Source of the DNA: Ditylenchus dipsaci | Lineage: Eukaryota > Nematoda > Chromadorea > Rhabditida > Anguinidae | Length of the DNA: 64,000 nt | Assembly: GCA_004194705.1 (NCBI GenBank) | Contig: SADC01000929.1 | Span: 154,406-218,405 of the forward strand | Direction of reading: 5' to 3' | Shown here: one piece after another, positions 34,156-47,216 of the stretch | Layout of the letters: every line of letters starts with the position of its first letter | Numbering within the stretch: position 1 is the first letter of the stretch | Notes under the pieces: generated by a model | Database searches by the model: none | What the model saw: only the letters and a program-made list of their open reading frames with translations | What the model was told of the DNA's origin: nothing | Program-made: the position numbers and the translations under genes

Positions 34156-34620
34156 CTGAATAGGCCAGCGTACATTAAAATGTCTACCGAACTACAAAAA
34201 AGTATTGTAAAGATATTTGAGTGAGTTGACATGCAGTGGTCCATTTTCTGCCAAGCCACAAGCCAAAAAATCTATGGAGCGGCAAAAGCAAAACACTGCA
34301 GTGGTTTTCACGTGTAATTTTAAGTGCTTTATTTTTCGGTATTCTTGTCCATCCTTTTCTTATTGCACCATTAGCAAGTTAAGTATCATTTTACAGCTGA
34401 TATTCAAGTTAAATGACGTATATAACTTGCTGGTGGTCTAATCAGAAAAGGATAGAAAAAGGGGGATGCCCATGCGTTTACACGGAGCGCAGCGTGTCAA
34501 GCGTCAGATACAAGTTCAAATTCATTTTGAAATTATTAGTTTCGTGTCGATACAAAACGATAACTGTTGGATCCGAAATTTTCATTTTTGATCAATTTTT
34601 TTATGTTTAATTATAAACAT
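34156..34620. other. No recognisable feature
   Basis: AT-rich; no exon or repeat arm that I can support. Confidence 0.4.
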
Positions 34621-36790
34621 ACAGGGTGTCCCAAATTCGCCGTCCTTTTGTTTTCGTTATTACGTTTTTGTTTTTAACCATTTAGCAAGATTTTTTGTTC
34701 ATTTAAAAGATGACATTTTAGGCTTTGGTTTGACACTTCACTATTTGTTGTTTGCGTCAGGCCTGTGCACGGGCCCACTTTTCGCGGCCCGGCCCGGCCC
34801 GGACATTTTTTTTTGGGCCCGGCCCAGCCCGGCCCGGAACCTAATTTTTTTTCGGGCCCGGCCCGGCCCGGGCCGGGCCGGGCTGGCCCGTAGTATAGTC
34901 AACTGTCAGTGCAATTTCTAACATATTCAAAAATCAAGCAAAAAATAGAGTGGGAGATTTTATTATTCAACATCACTCGAAACGCAATATTTTTTCTATT
35001 ATTTATTTTCTAACACAAATAGAGAAATATTGATTATGTAAAAAATTTTTCTACTCTTTTTCATCAATTGACTCATCGCTGTACCTAATTTTATTCCTTA
35101 AAATACTCAGTTTCCAAGTCAGGAGTGAAATATCTCGGGATTCAGTCCACTTTTTGCAAAGCAGTTTTTTGCAAACGAAAATAGACAAGTTGTATCTTCA
35201 GAATTACCTAAACGAAAAAAACCTAAACAAGCTTAATAGTAATCAGTTCAACCTGTACGATAAATTCTATTTTTAGCCTCACTTTTTTTTGTCTTGAGCG
35301 GAATTTGAAATTTCACAGCAAGTTGTAAGCTTTGAGGGCAGTTCCATAAGCAAATTGACCATGCTAAACACGAATCCGATGTCAAAAATCTAGGTTTCTA
35401 CAGCGAAATTAAGTTTTACGTAAAAATCGTTTTCGAACTTTTTTGAGAGTCTTGTTAAACACTAAGAAAGCCTGTTTTCTGCCATGTTTACTTTATTTTT
35501 TTGCACAAGAATGTTCCATTTTAATTGCTCTGTCTTTTGCGCTATAGTAGAGCCGTAAGGATTTTTGGAATCGCGAAAAATTTTGACTTTTTATTCAAAA
35601 AAATACGTTTACAAAAAGTGGCGAAAATCATTCTTTTTGCTGGTAGTACAATATTTCAGAATTATTTTTGGCAGTGTGATATACCGTTAGAAATCTCTAA
35701 TTCTGGGCTTTCCGACGGTATAAAAAACAATACAAAAATTTATAGAAATCATAAGAAAAATGAAAATTAACGATAGCTTAAAAACGCGAAAAACAAGGTT
35801 TGAAAATGGGCCGTTTCTCATATTCTCAGTGCGAATTTTGAAAAACTAATAACACAGGCGTGCTCAGCGTTAAATTCTGCATCGAAATAAACCAATGTAA
35901 CAACCGGTGTTTTACGTGTTAAGTGCTAGCTGCGATCACGGATGAGTGATTCAAATGATTGTAAGTAAATCTGAAGATAAAATTGTCCATTTTTGTTTGC
36001 AAAAAGCTGCTTTGAGATATTTTACTTTTAGCCACGTTACTTTTAGTTGTTACCGCGATTGTTACTACGGCCCCAGGAACTTTTTTGACTTGTTTCGAAT
36101 TTTATTTCTAAAAATTTCACACTATTACATAGCCCTGGATTTAAGCTTTCTAACAAGCCATTAATTGATTCAATGCGATTTCAAAAAAGTTTCAAAAACA
36201 AGTCTTTGTATGAACAGAACTTTCTTCAAACTTTTAAAAAATTCCAGTAAGTCAGTCAACAAATTGTTGAAAACCCGAAATCCGTGACTACATTTTGATA
36301 CAAGACTTAAAATTTTTTTTTTAAAGTTGGATTTGATAAGGTATATTTAAGATTAATAAATTCCGGGCCGGCCCGGCCCGTCGATTTTCGAGCCCGGCCC
36401 GGCCCGGCCCGTAAGCAATTTTGAAAGTTGGGCCGGCCCGGCCCGGCCTCAAAAATCACGGCCGGGCCGGGCCGGCCGGGCCGGGCCGGCCCGTGCACAG
36501 GCCTGGTTTGCGTAACATTTCATATTTCGCTAACATTTCATAAAGACTTTGGTGATTTTTGTTCCTTCCCGAAATAGCCTAGTATTTTATCAAGCATAAA
36601 ATGTAGGCAGTAATCTGTTTTGAAATGTAGGGCTCTCTAACGCATTTTCAGAGGGGACACCAGAGAAAGTTTAGAAAAAGGTGCCACGATGTCAAATATT
36701 TAAGCAGCCAGCAAAATATAAATTTTACACAAATAACAAAAAACGATGTGTCAAACCGAAGCCTAGCATGTCCTCTTTCTAATGAACGAA
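34621..36790. mobile_element. mariner-like inverted repeat, split by a hAT-type element
   Basis: Starts ACAGGGTGTCCCAAATTC, typical of mariner ends. An inner arm (TAGGCTTTGGTTTGACAC, 34716-34738) is inverted at about 36737-36760 (GTGTCAAACCGAAGCCTA). The matching right terminus was not found. Non-coding. Confidence 0.45.
34758..36505. mobile_element. hAT-type element with GGCCCGGCCC arms
   Basis: Ends CAGGCCTGTGCACGGGCC and the inverse, exact 8-bp duplication GTTTGCGT (34750-34757 and 36506-36513). Arms are GGCCCGGCCCGG arrays, strikingly GC-rich in an AT-rich setting. The interior is AT-rich with no transposase. Confidence 0.85.
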
Positions 36791-37140
36791 TAATCAACGT
36801 GGTCAGTGGACTTTGTGGACTATGTCAGTGGACTATGTCCTCTAAATAAGGTTATAATTCTGCCAGGTCTCAACAGCCCGATATCTCTCAAAATATCTCT
36901 CAACAGCCCGAAAAATATCCCATTTTGGAGCTGAGATTAATATCCTCCTAGATTCTTATACCTTTTCTTCTAAACGTCGTTTATGAACGCCATACGAAGC
37001 TTTGCAAATATTACATGACCACTCTGTGGTCAACGTGGTCGTTCTAGGGTTAAACGTGAAACTAGTGAAAACTATGACAATTCAAAAACTTTGCTGGTCC
37101 CCGCCTTAATTTTTTGAAACGCACTGGCATCTCCCTTTAA
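36791..37140. other. No recognisable gene
   Basis: Repeats of GTCAGTGGAC and TCTCAACAGCCCG; 37090-37140 resembles the end of the TTAA MITE family. Confidence 0.4.
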
Positions 37141-37142
37141 AG

Positions 37143-37525
37143 TTAAATCCCGTAAATTGCTCGTACATATTCCTGATGTGGGCAGTAAATGTAAAAAGTA
37201 ACGATCATCTTATTTATTTTAATAAATTCATCACATACCATGGATGCTTGTTGCTTGATTTTATGAGTTTCTATTAGCCAATTGTGCAACTCCTGGATGT
37301 TAGCTCTGCCTCTATCATCAATATTTGCTTTTTTTTCTCTAAATTTGGTCAATGTTGTGACATTAAATTGTTTTTATTAAACATCATTCACCAAATGAGG
37401 GAAGCATCAGACTTGAAGCATTTGACTGGAGCGAAGCCGCAGAGTCTGGTCTATTCCCTACGAAAATTTTAGGTCGGTAGATACTGATGCTCCTCATTGT
37501 CTTCATCACCTACATTGGCGCTGTA
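37143..37525 (-). CDS. Unrecognised exons
   Basis: Minus-strand blocks with good borders: acceptor TTTTTACAG before 37517; a stretch with DSAASLQSNASSLMLPSFG and donor gtgaatg near 37395; then after a 50-bp intron KANIDDRGRANIQELHNWL and IETHKIKQQASM to a gtatgtg donor near 37240. The join needs a one-base change at the A8 run at 37330. It could be a 5' part of the CEP104-like gene, on the same strand and 3 kb upstream, or a separate gene. No family is recognised. Confidence 0.35.
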
Positions 37526-37660
37526 AAAATGATAAAAATGAAAACGCGGGATCATTAAGACTCATATTATTTTAAATTTAAATATTTCAACCGGGGGTTT
37601 TTATGCCTCTGTAGTTTTTATTACAGGTATTTTTTCTATCGACTTTGAGTAAAACTAAAA

Positions 37661-38754
37661 TACCGTATTTCCTCTAATAGAAGCCCCTCCTATTATAAGC
37701 CCCCCCCTCCCCCTCTAATATAAGCCCCCTCTGGAGGTCATCCAAAAATAAAACCCCCCCTCTAATATAAGCCCGCCCCTCTAATAAGTATCCTGAAAAT
37801 ATAAGCCCCCTTTTTTTATATAAACCCCAAAATCAATTTTTTTTCTCGATAAATTGGTGTGCTAAACGTGGTAAAAGATACAAAGAATGTCTTCATGTAT
37901 TTGCCAAGCACATCTTTCGAAGTGGATCGCTGGAATACTTGTGAATGAGTGAATTTAAAAGCAAAAACTACATCGAGTCAAGTACTATTGAGCGGGTATT
38001 TTGTTGGTTCAAAAAATTGCTTTATGCAGTAATCATCGGCAGAAAATCAGCAACAAAAATACGAAGCGACGTCGGTTTACGTTTCAGGAAACAAGAAAAT
38101 AAGTTGGCAGCATAGGTCAGATAAGAAGAAGGAATAACGATATTTCGCAGCAAATTTTTGTCTCGCTTTTTTCTTTTGATTTTCTAACCTTTTTAAAAAG
38201 TACAGGGTGAGTCAAGAAATTCGAACACTTTTGATAGGCCACAACTTAACATAACCCAAAATAAATTCAGGTAGAACGCCTCCGAGAAAAATGAATATAG
38301 GATACCGTATTTCCTCTAATAGAAGCCCCCGCCCTATCCAAATCGTGTTCTTCGCATTGTGTTTTCGACTTGTTTTTGAAGACTGCTCTTTAGCAAGTCA
38401 CCACTCATTTTGTAGCTCATCTCAATGACTACAAAATGAGCAGTGACTTGCCTGTTAGTAGTCTTAAAAAAATAGGTCAAAAACGCATTGCCACAACACG
38501 ATCTCAAATAAGAGGGAGTTCTTCTATTAGAGGAAATATGGTAAGTGCTTTTGATGTTTAAACGCTGTTTCAACAACGTTATGTGAAAAATTAGAAGCGA
38601 TCAGAAGATGGCGTAAAAAATTATGACTCAGAATTTTTTGCGCGCCTTCGGCGCGGCGAGTTCAAAAAATAAAAGCCCCCCTCTAATGCAAGCCCCCCCC
38701 TAGAGGGCATCCATAAAATAGAAGCCCGGGGCTTCTATTAGAGGAAATAAGGTA
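37661..38754. mobile_element. pogo-type elements, one nested in another
   Basis: The outer element has ends TACCGTATTTCCTCTAATAG and the inverse at 38735-38754, next to TATAAGCCCCC-type units. A 241-bp copy with the same ends lies inside (38303-38543) and carries a CTCATTTTGTAGCT palindrome. TA at both ends fits Tc1/mariner-pogo integration. Confidence 0.75.
38207..38300. mobile_element. mariner-like end fragment
   Basis: ACAGGGTGAGTCAAGAAATT matches the left end of the element at 40124. Confidence 0.5.
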
Positions 38755-40123
38755 AGTAAAAAACAACATTGCAGACGAATATTTCAAAAATAGGTCTGTT
38801 TTTTTTTTAATTTTTGCGACTTTGTAAATTACAATAAAATACTGAAATTTAGATAAAGTACAAAACTTTTATAAAGATCACACTGAAATTTCTGAAGATG
38901 TGGAGGAATAGATAAAGTTGAAAAATCTTCAAGTGAAGTACGGAATCGTAGCTTTACTTTCAAAATTGATATCAAACTAAAGGAGATGTTTTGTTTTAGT
39001 GCAAAAAAGAATTTTCGGTGCAAATTTTTTTTCGGCGCAATTTTTGTTTTTTTTTCGTTTTCTTTCAAAATTTCACACCTTTTTTCGAATTGATAACACC
39101 ATCAGGTAGCTGTGCGATTCTAGTTTCTAACGAGATAACGTTTACTGCAACATTTTTGTGAAATGTAGCATAAAATGTAGAAGTATAAAACAAGTCGGAA
39201 AAAATGATTTCGTTTATACTTTTATCTTTCTGTAATATTTTTCAAAGCGATGTTGCAATAAATAATACCTCATCAGAAACTAGAATCGCAGGGCTAGCTA
39301 ATGATGATATCACTTTTTAAGAAAGGTTAAAATTTAATTAAAAGATTGCAAAACCGAAATTTGTGCACAAAAAAGATCCTTTCTGTACCAAAAAAAAAGA
39401 TATCCCAGTTTAAACATTATTCTAATCACATACAAAAAAATTTTACCCTGCAGTGTTGGCTTTTTCATCACTCAGCATCGTGTTTCCGAAAATAATATAA
39501 AAATCAAAAATAAATGTTATATTATTACTTATTTTCAAACTTCTCACCACTTAAAAAACTATTTTGTAGACAAAAGTCAAAAAAGAGACTGAATTTTAGT
39601 TTCTATTCACAAAAAGAACAACACCCATTGTTTCATCAACTCAAGAGTCTGTCTCCTAGCAAATTTCTCACAAGAATGATTAATGGACAGGCTTGAATTG
39701 GCGGTTTAAAGTTTAAAACAAAAAAGCTTTATGTTTTGAATGGGGTTGTTTGAGTTTTTAAAAATTTATTATTTAAGTTTTTTACAAAAACAAACAAATA
39801 ATTTGCACTATCTGAAGCACTATGGTCTGATTATCCGCTGAAAAATATTTTCTTGTATGATAGGAGTTTGTTGGCGTCTTAGTAATGTGCCATTTGAACC
39901 AGTGTACATTGACTAAGTAGAGTACACTTAACCAATAGAGAATAGCAGCTGCTCGGAAATATGGTCTGAAATTTGAACAATTTACAGACTTGGATACTTT
40001 CACTGTTTAGAGTCTCTCTTTTTTTCATTTTAAGTGTCATAAGACTCCCATTCCAAGATTTCCAAAACTAAAACCCATTCCAAAACTAAAAAGAAATAGC
40101 ATGTGAAACAATGTACAGGCTGA
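38755..40123. other. No recognisable gene
   Basis: AT-rich; open frames in both directions are short and lack splice borders. TAGAATCGCAG[A/G/C] occurs near 39108 and 39280 in inverted orientation, perhaps ends of an old element. Confidence 0.4.
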
Positions 40124-41036
40124 GTCAAGAAATTCTAGCACTTTTAAACGGTCATAACTTTTTGTCTAGCTCGAATTCCGACATTTTGTAAACGCAGATC
40201 GACTCAGTTTTTGATAGCAATTTATTTGGTATATAATGTAAAAAACACGATATTGCCGATGGTTACGGTGCTGGTGCCAGGATAGTTTCTGGATGGGCAA
40301 AGCCCAAACCTTATGGGATTAACAAAAACTGTGTTACAGACGACTCTCTCTATAGTTACCCCCTACCATCATAGCCGCTCCTTTTAGTACATGTGTGGTT
40401 GCATACATGAAATATATACAAAGCCACCACAAGTTGGACCGGACACTATAACGGTAACACCTTACTTGAGTCCCCCCCCCTCTCCACGGCTGACCACTTT
40501 TTGTCAGGAATTTTTGAAAACCGATTGCATATTCGTGTTTCTCGGCCCCGATTTATCCGGGAAACAGTCAACAGATTCTGTGAAAGAAGGAAAAAAAATT
40601 TCGAACCACATGGGAAATAAAAATTACAGGGATGGGAATCGTACTTTTTAAAAAGATTTGTACTTTTTTGGAACCCCCAATCTTTTTTATTTTTAAAAAT
40701 TCCAGTCGAAATCTTTTTTTTCTCTTCAAAATCGCAATAAGCACTGGATAAAATCACTTTTTTCTTCAAAAGTAGTCAAAATGTACTTTTTTTTGAAAGA
40801 AAATCATTCCCATCCCCCGTGATCCCCCGCCATAGTGGCCGCTCCCTATAGTGGCCAACTTTTTGGCCGGTCCCTTGGGTGACCAATATAGAGAGAGTCG
40901 ACTGTATTTACATTATATACCAAACAAATTGCTATCGAAAATTGAGTCGATCTGCGTTCACAGAATTTCGGAATTCGGACCAGATACGAAGCTATGACCG
41001 TTCAGAAGTGTTACAATTTATTGATTCATCCCTTAA
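40124..41036. mobile_element. mariner-like element with 130-bp terminal repeats
   Basis: The left arm ACAGGCTGAGTCAAGAAATT... and the inverted right arm match over about 130 bp, including CGCAGATCGACTCA and GGTATATAATGTA. Inside, 40335-40916 is a pogo-type element (TACAGACGACTCTCTCTATA and the inverse ...GAGAGTCGACTGTA), and inside that 40630-40817 has CAGGGATGGGAATCGTACTT inverted ends. Three levels of nesting; none codes. Confidence 0.75.
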
Positions 41037-41234
41037 TTCTAAAGTGTGTATTTTTTCGGCAGAGGGACTTTTGGATATTTTTTGATTCTGGACTTATGCA
41101 TAACTGACCAAAGGGCACAATTTTGAAGAGTCTCATCACCTAAAACAATAGATTAAACACTAAAAATGTCGTGAAGGGTCGTTTTTCTGATCATATGTAG
41201 AAAAACACGCTACGTGCCTCAAATCAGTCGGCAC

Positions 41235-42493
41235 CAGGGATGAGGATTTCGGTCTAACTAGGCCTTTTTCCTTGATAGCTGGGTGTCTCTAAATAGGCCT
41301 GCGAAAATTCGAGTTAGGCCTAGTGCTAACTAGACCTTTTTTAGGCCTAGGCCTTTCCGGTCTAACTAGGCCTATTTTAGCGCGGCAATTCAAATAACAA
41401 TTTCTTTTTTGAAGGACTTTTTTTTGCATTTTGTTGACGAGAATAACTTTTCTGGCTTAACACGTCCTGGCCTGACTGTAAGATCGGCAGCTTTCGGTGC
41501 AAAATTTTGTGGAGAATCTGAATCGGCAAGCAGCTTTTCGAAAAAGCCGGTCTGGCTCGAGATTTTGACCGATTTCTCAATGATGGTGAATGTGACTTGG
41601 GTATGTTCGAAAAATCAGCTGATACTCCAATATTTCATACACACATGCATAAATTCTATAGCGAGCTAAAAAGCGCAGGAAATCAGCTTTTGAATGACAT
41701 ATTGTGTGGGTGTTTATGATGAAAAAATGTAAAATGTTTGGCCGAAGAAACACTTTTGTAATTTTTCCAAAAGGTTTTTTTGACTTAAAGGGGGGGGTGA
41801 CATTAGGGGGTGAGGGGGGGGGGGGGTTGAGGAATGAATTCGAAAACTTCGTGTGAAAAATCCTGACGGGTTCCATAATAATTTCATAAATAGTACTTAT
41901 ATATTATTTTATAATGGGTTTCATTAGATAATTCTGAATGATTTAGTGAAACCCATCATAATACAGTTCTTAAATTCTTCATATAAAATATTTTCGCTTG
42001 GCATTTGTCAACAACCCCCAAACCCCCCCCCCCCCCCAAAATGACACGCCCCTTTAAAGTGACCTTTTTTAAAAAATTAACAAATATTCGAAAACAAATT
42101 TTGACGGAAAACTTTTTTTGCTGGACTAACCGATCATTCTGACACCGGATTCGTGTTCCGCATAGTCGGATTGCTTATAGAGCTGCTCTTGAAATTTAAA
42201 ATTCATCGCCGAAATTCAAATTTCTTTCGAGACAATAAAACATTTGAACTTGGAAAAAATTCGATATTTAAATAATTATTGTCTTGAGAGGGATTCGAAT
42301 TTCGGCGATGAATTTCAAAGTTCAAGAGCAGCTCTATAAGCAAATCGACTATGCGGAACACGAATCCGGTGTCAGGATCATCGGTTAGTCCAGCGAAAAA
42401 AAAGTTTTCCGTCAAAACATGTTTTCAAATATTTGAATGCCGCGCTAAAATAGGCCTAAAATAGGCCTAGTTAGACCGAAATTCTCATCCCTG
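41235..42493. mobile_element. hAT-type element (CAGGGATGAG ends)
   Basis: Ends CAGGGATGAGGATTTCGGTC and the inverse, with repeated CTAACTAGGCCT units, exact 8-bp duplication GTCGGCAC (41227-41234 and 42494-42501). It carries an inner palindrome (42105-42420) of the GCTCTTATAAGCAAATTGAC family. Confidence 0.85.
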
Positions 42494-42733
42494 GTCGGCA
42501 CTAGTTCTACTGCTTTGTTCCAGAAGTTTTCACCTGGCTGTCTGGTATTAGTATTTTGGAAGTTTTTCAGGATTTTTTTCATTTTTTTCTTTTTTGCGTT
42601 GCCGTATTTTGTTATTGAAAAAGAGGAAAACCCACGGTTTTCGAAGCCTGGGAACCCGTTTTTCCTTAAAAAAAGCACATGAAATTAAAAAGAAAACGCC
42701 TTGTCATCGCTTCGAAGACTTTTAAAGTTACTT

Positions 42734-45700
42734 TTACAACAGACGGAAGTTTGCTAAGTCAATAATTAAAAACGGTGTGTAGTCCCAACTATCGTTTTGT
42801 AGCTTAATTCTGTGTCTTTCTACGTTTTGACCAAGCACCTTTAAACAACCTACTTGGTAGCTTTCGAGCATAGCTGAGGCTGCAGACACTATTCCAGAAA
42901 TGCTAAGCACCACATTGCCTGCAATAAAAAATCCCAAATTTACACACAAGTGTAATAGACTACCAACCAAAACGTTCTTCATAGTTTTCATAGCCTTAAT
43001 TTACAAATATACATCCTTATTTTTTCTTCAAATCAAGAAGTTTTTGCCATAAGTTTTGAATTCGCTCTTTTACAGCGCCAATTAAAAAATATAAAAATTA
43101 CATGACTTGTCCAGATTGATAGAAATTACAAAATTTGCCTACCAACAGATTTGTAGAATTGAAAGAGGGCAGATATGACTTTGTTTTTCCACTCAAGCAC
43201 CACTCTGCGACCATGGTCTGAGATAAACATGGTGGAGTCTTCTACAAAAGTCAAGTATTAATAGGTTTGCTATTAATTGCGAGAAGATCAAAATCTATTA
43301 ACCATTTTGGGTGTGGTTGCCACAGGAAAAAAGCATTATGATCTTGAGTGTGACCAACTCTTCTGTAATTCATTCATGTAATGCGAGAAGATCAATGGTT
43401 AATTTAGTAATAACGATTAGTCAAATATTTTTTAATATTTTTAATTAATGTAGAAGATTTTTTTTACCAAATTTACGTGTAAATCTGACGAAAATAGATA
43501 ACCGACCTGGCATTAATTGAAGGCGACGCAAAGGGAGCGCAACCTTAAAATAAATCAATTTTAGCGATAGATTTATTTGAGTGAATCCACTAAATACTTC
43601 ATCAATACAGCGGTCTAAAATTTGTAGAATAAAATTATAAAATTATACAAAGTTATTTAGATGATAACCAGTCATTTGCTTGTAGAGTTTTTCCTGCCTC
43701 CACTTCCTGTCTTCGGCCACCTATAACAGGGGTTAAATAGAATACTGGTCAAATAAGCGCTGTGCAATAGTTGGTTTACCTTGCTCTCCTCTGGCAATAC
43801 ACTCACATTCCGGGCATGCCTTAATTGGAACAATCATAAAGTTTATTAAAAAATAGTTTCTCTATTTCAGAATGGGTACTAATTTTTCGATAAGTCGCCC
43901 CGTTAATTTGTTTGGATTGTCAGAATTGTTTAAAATCAGCAGTATTCGGTCAAAATGAGCAAAATCTCTCAAAAAGTTTTGATTTTGTATTTTACTGCAT
44001 TTTCAAACATAAAAAATCGAAATGAGCAAAATACTGAAAATTCAGCTTACTTAGTAACTCTATGTTATATATTGTAGGTCAAGAAAAAACCGGGGAAAGA
44101 TATACAAAATCTGTACCCATCCAGAGTTTAGTGTCAAATCAGTTTAGCCACTTACAAGTTCCATTAGATATCAGCCAGACATCTTGTCTATTGCATTGAG
44201 CCGTAAAATATCTGTAATTTTTTTATAAAAAAAGCTAAAAAATATAGTAATGTGTGATACCCATGCTCCAGAATCAAATGATGCACAGCAAACCTGCAAA
44301 TTTACTCGCAATTGTCAGCTACAGTTGTAAGGCCAACCTTTTCAACAAGGTCAGACGGTCATTTATGGACAGACTGGAAAAGCAGGGCAAGGTGCCTGCC
44401 CACTCAAGCAGAGTCAGTCTGTAAATGAATAAAAAATGTTCAAAAAATTAAAAAAGAAATGTTTAATATTTTGATGCCACTCTCTGAATTTTTTTGAAAA
44501 CATGAATTGCCAAAAAAATGTCGAATAACTAATTGAACTTCCCGATTTTATACAGAATTTACGCTACAATATATCGAATCTGAAAACTCACAAATCGATC
44601 TGAGTAACAATGCTAATGTCAGCACCCAGCATGATCTAAATCACACAGCTTAACACTTTAGATAACTCCAAATTTCAACCTGTAATTTGTCATTGGAAGT
44701 CTAAAATTTTCAATTTTTACTGATCTGACCCAATTACCAAAAGCAAGTAAACACACAGTTTGTTTATTGTTGATCACTTCAGCCAGCTTCTTGGCCTCCG
44801 ATTTGGATCGGATCAACTCGTTTTTACGGGAGCGGATGTTTTTGTCGTTGGCTGTCAACATGGCCATCAAGTCCAATCTGTGAAAAAAATTGCATTTTTT
44901 AGGAAATAGTATAGATTGCTCACAAATCCTGGCTCTTCCTTGAGTGGTCAGTGCCATTTGTGGATGAAGGAGAGATAGGAGATAGAGGGAAAGTCTTGTA
45001 TCCATTGTCTGAGTGATTGTTATGAGTGGGAGAAGAGTAGCCGGAGGTTGGGGCCATTTAGGTACTGTACTGGCTGCAACTTGCGACGCCTTCGTCCAAT
45101 CAGATCTCTGCGTGGTTGCAGCGCTAAATTGACAACTCAAGAAACAATTATTGAAAGTTCACAAGGTGTTGAAAGTTTCGCAAGACAGAAATGTCCCTTC
45201 CATTTTTTTCAAATGAAATGTTTACGGCATTGTGTTTTACCCAATGATTTTTCAACAACTTTTTGAAAATTGACTTGTTATTTTGAAGCTAAGAATCTTA
45301 GCTACAAAATAAGTGGTTAATTTTAAAAAGTTGTTGAAAAATCATTGGGTAAAACACAATGCCGTAAACATTTCATTTGAAAAAAATGGAAAAAACTTTT
45401 TGCGACAACCTAATATTTTTGAAAAGCTATCTTCTGCCACGCACTACTGCTCACCATTCTCACTAGCTAGCGCTCATTCCAAAAAAACCAGAACTCTTAA
45501 TAAGAAATGAACTAACCTTCTTCAGACATGCCCATGTCAAGGCATTTTTTGTAGCGACATGATCTGAATTAAAAAATATTTTTAGGCAACATAAATTTCC
45601 GGCAAGAGCAACCTGCAGAGTCTTCGTGCCGAGGTCTACAAAAATACGTAAAAATCGGTTTAACCATCAAACTGGTGCATACCTCGTTTTCACAGGTACC

Positions 45701-45967
45701 TGGCTTCTTGCAAATGGTGTCCTGTTTGTGGATTACCGCCCTACAAGCCAATTTTGCTTTTCTTTATGATAAAAACAATAGTAGAAATAAAAACCTCCGA
45801 AAAAATGTCTTGCAGCCCAGACAACTTACACAGCCTACAAATGTTTGTTTTGAAAAATGGTTGTGAATATCTTCAAATTTACCATAATGCTTGCCAAAAC
45901 TCAATTCTGAACAAATTAAACATGGTCCAATAGAATCTTTTTGGGCAGGCGAAGCAGTAGGAGCCAT
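42734..45967 (-). CDS. Nuclear hormone receptor
   Basis: Ligand-type transcription factor, acting in the nucleus. Twenty exons (17-200 nt) from ATG 45967; about 440 residues. Zinc finger I is CLIC-x13-CLGC with KTFFRR (exons 1-2); finger II has C-x5-C-x9-C-x2-C ending [13 protein letters not shown] (exons 3-5), all eight cysteines present. The hinge is basic ([14 protein letters not shown]) then Ser/Pro-rich. Ligand-domain signatures: [11 protein letters not shown] and [10 protein letters not shown] (44418-44338), DVWLISNGT (44211-44156), [17 protein letters not shown] (43543-43303), [12 protein letters not shown] (42994-42870). The P-box CLGCK differs from the usual CEGCK/CNGCK. Two one-base breaks, at GGCCCC near 45055 and CCC near 43812, interrupt the frame although all splice phases around them agree. 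The very C-terminus is uncertain; the open frame runs to TAA at 42734. Confidence 0.9.
45195..45400. repeat. Palindrome in a receptor intron
   Basis: Long inverted arms (CAATGATTTTTCAACAACTTTTT and inverse, here abbreviated) around a TTAGCTA centre, in the intron between exons 5 and 6. Confidence 0.7.
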
Positions 45968-47118
45968 CAATGAGTACTATAAATTCAAATTTTTTAATCA
46001 TGAATTCCAATAAAAATTGATTATGATAAAACAAACAATGATAAAACAAGCGGCAATTCCGGCCCTATCTCAAACCAGAAATAAATAACGAGATTTGAAA
46101 AAGCATTAAGGCCACCAAAATGCTAGTCATCTAAAATTTCATTCCACAAACAGAAAATGTCATAGAAAAAACAAGTCGGGTCAACAACAACATTTGCAAA
46201 CAACAAACTGCAAAACAAACATCAAACTATTCCAGCTAAAACAACAGGCAAAAAAGACGGCAGTAGTGCAAAAGGTGCCCTTTCTTAGTCTTCTATTTGC
46301 TTTTTCTGTTAAATCCAGCCATTTTGGATGAGTTAAGTTGACAGTTGAATTCCGTTAAATAATATTTTATAATTTAAAAAAGTCAAATATTTTTGGCTTT
46401 TTTTCATTGTTTATCCATATCCCTCTGTGTAGAGACGCTCTTTTTGCCACGGCTTATGTTGAAAAGCGTGGTCAAACACTCAAAATCAGAGAAATAAAAA
46501 GTCGGTTTCTGTCATTCACTTCCCAGTGCAACCTCTACCTCCTCTCAGTGTTCCGATGAGCTCACTCTAAGTGAGAATCTTACTGAGAATACCAACTAAG
46601 AATCTCACACACTCTCACTCACAGGCTATAAGGATGAAAAAATTATTCTCACTCACCCTCACAGCTTGTGAGGACAATTTTTTTATCCTCACTCCTAGTC
46701 TAAGAAGACAAAAGTGTCCTCATCTAAACACTGCCCCTCTATATTACTATTTCAGAGGTTTTACACGATTATTTTAATGGAAGTAGGAAAAATTGAATGT
46801 GGGAACGAAAATGTGGAGCAAGAGAACAATGCTGAAAAAAGGATCCTGGAATGCAGAACACATTTAAGCCTAAGCAAACAAAAATATACACGAGAAATCA
46901 GCAATTTAATGTAAATGATATACATACATACACAGAAAACAGTATGCCAGCACTTGTTTTTTAAACAGTTTAAAATATTATTTTTCTTCGTCAAAATGAA
47001 AAACTGACTGTTTCCGAGTTATCACTTCAAATTAGTCATAAAAACTTAATTTTTGCAGATGTCATGGTTTTTTCATATTTTAAAATCATATTGGACTAAA
47101 GTTTGAATTTTTCATATA
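45968..47118. other. Upstream region of the receptor gene; no further gene
   Basis: 46190-46260 is CAAACAACAA-rich. 46550-46720 holds CTCACTCTCAC repeats with an inverted GTGAGGA/TCCTCAC pair. No promoter element can be named with confidence. Confidence 0.4.
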
Positions 47119-47209
47119 CAGTCAAACTTCGTTATAAGGTACCCCCGATATAACGTGCTCATAGGGTTGGCCACCGAAGGGTGCATTGTAACGAAGTTCG
47201 ACTGTACCT
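47119..47209. mobile_element. 91-bp pogo-type MITE
   Basis: ACAGTCAAACTTCGTTATAA and the inverse ...CGAAGTTCGACTGT flank TATAACG-type sequence, bordered by TA. Confidence 0.7.
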
Positions 47210-47216
47210 AAAAAAT

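Noticed and set aside
43015..43065. A possible alternative last receptor exon ([16 protein letters not shown])
   Set aside because: The acceptor is weak, and splicing 43143 directly to 42994 gives the expected ERFG helix in phase.
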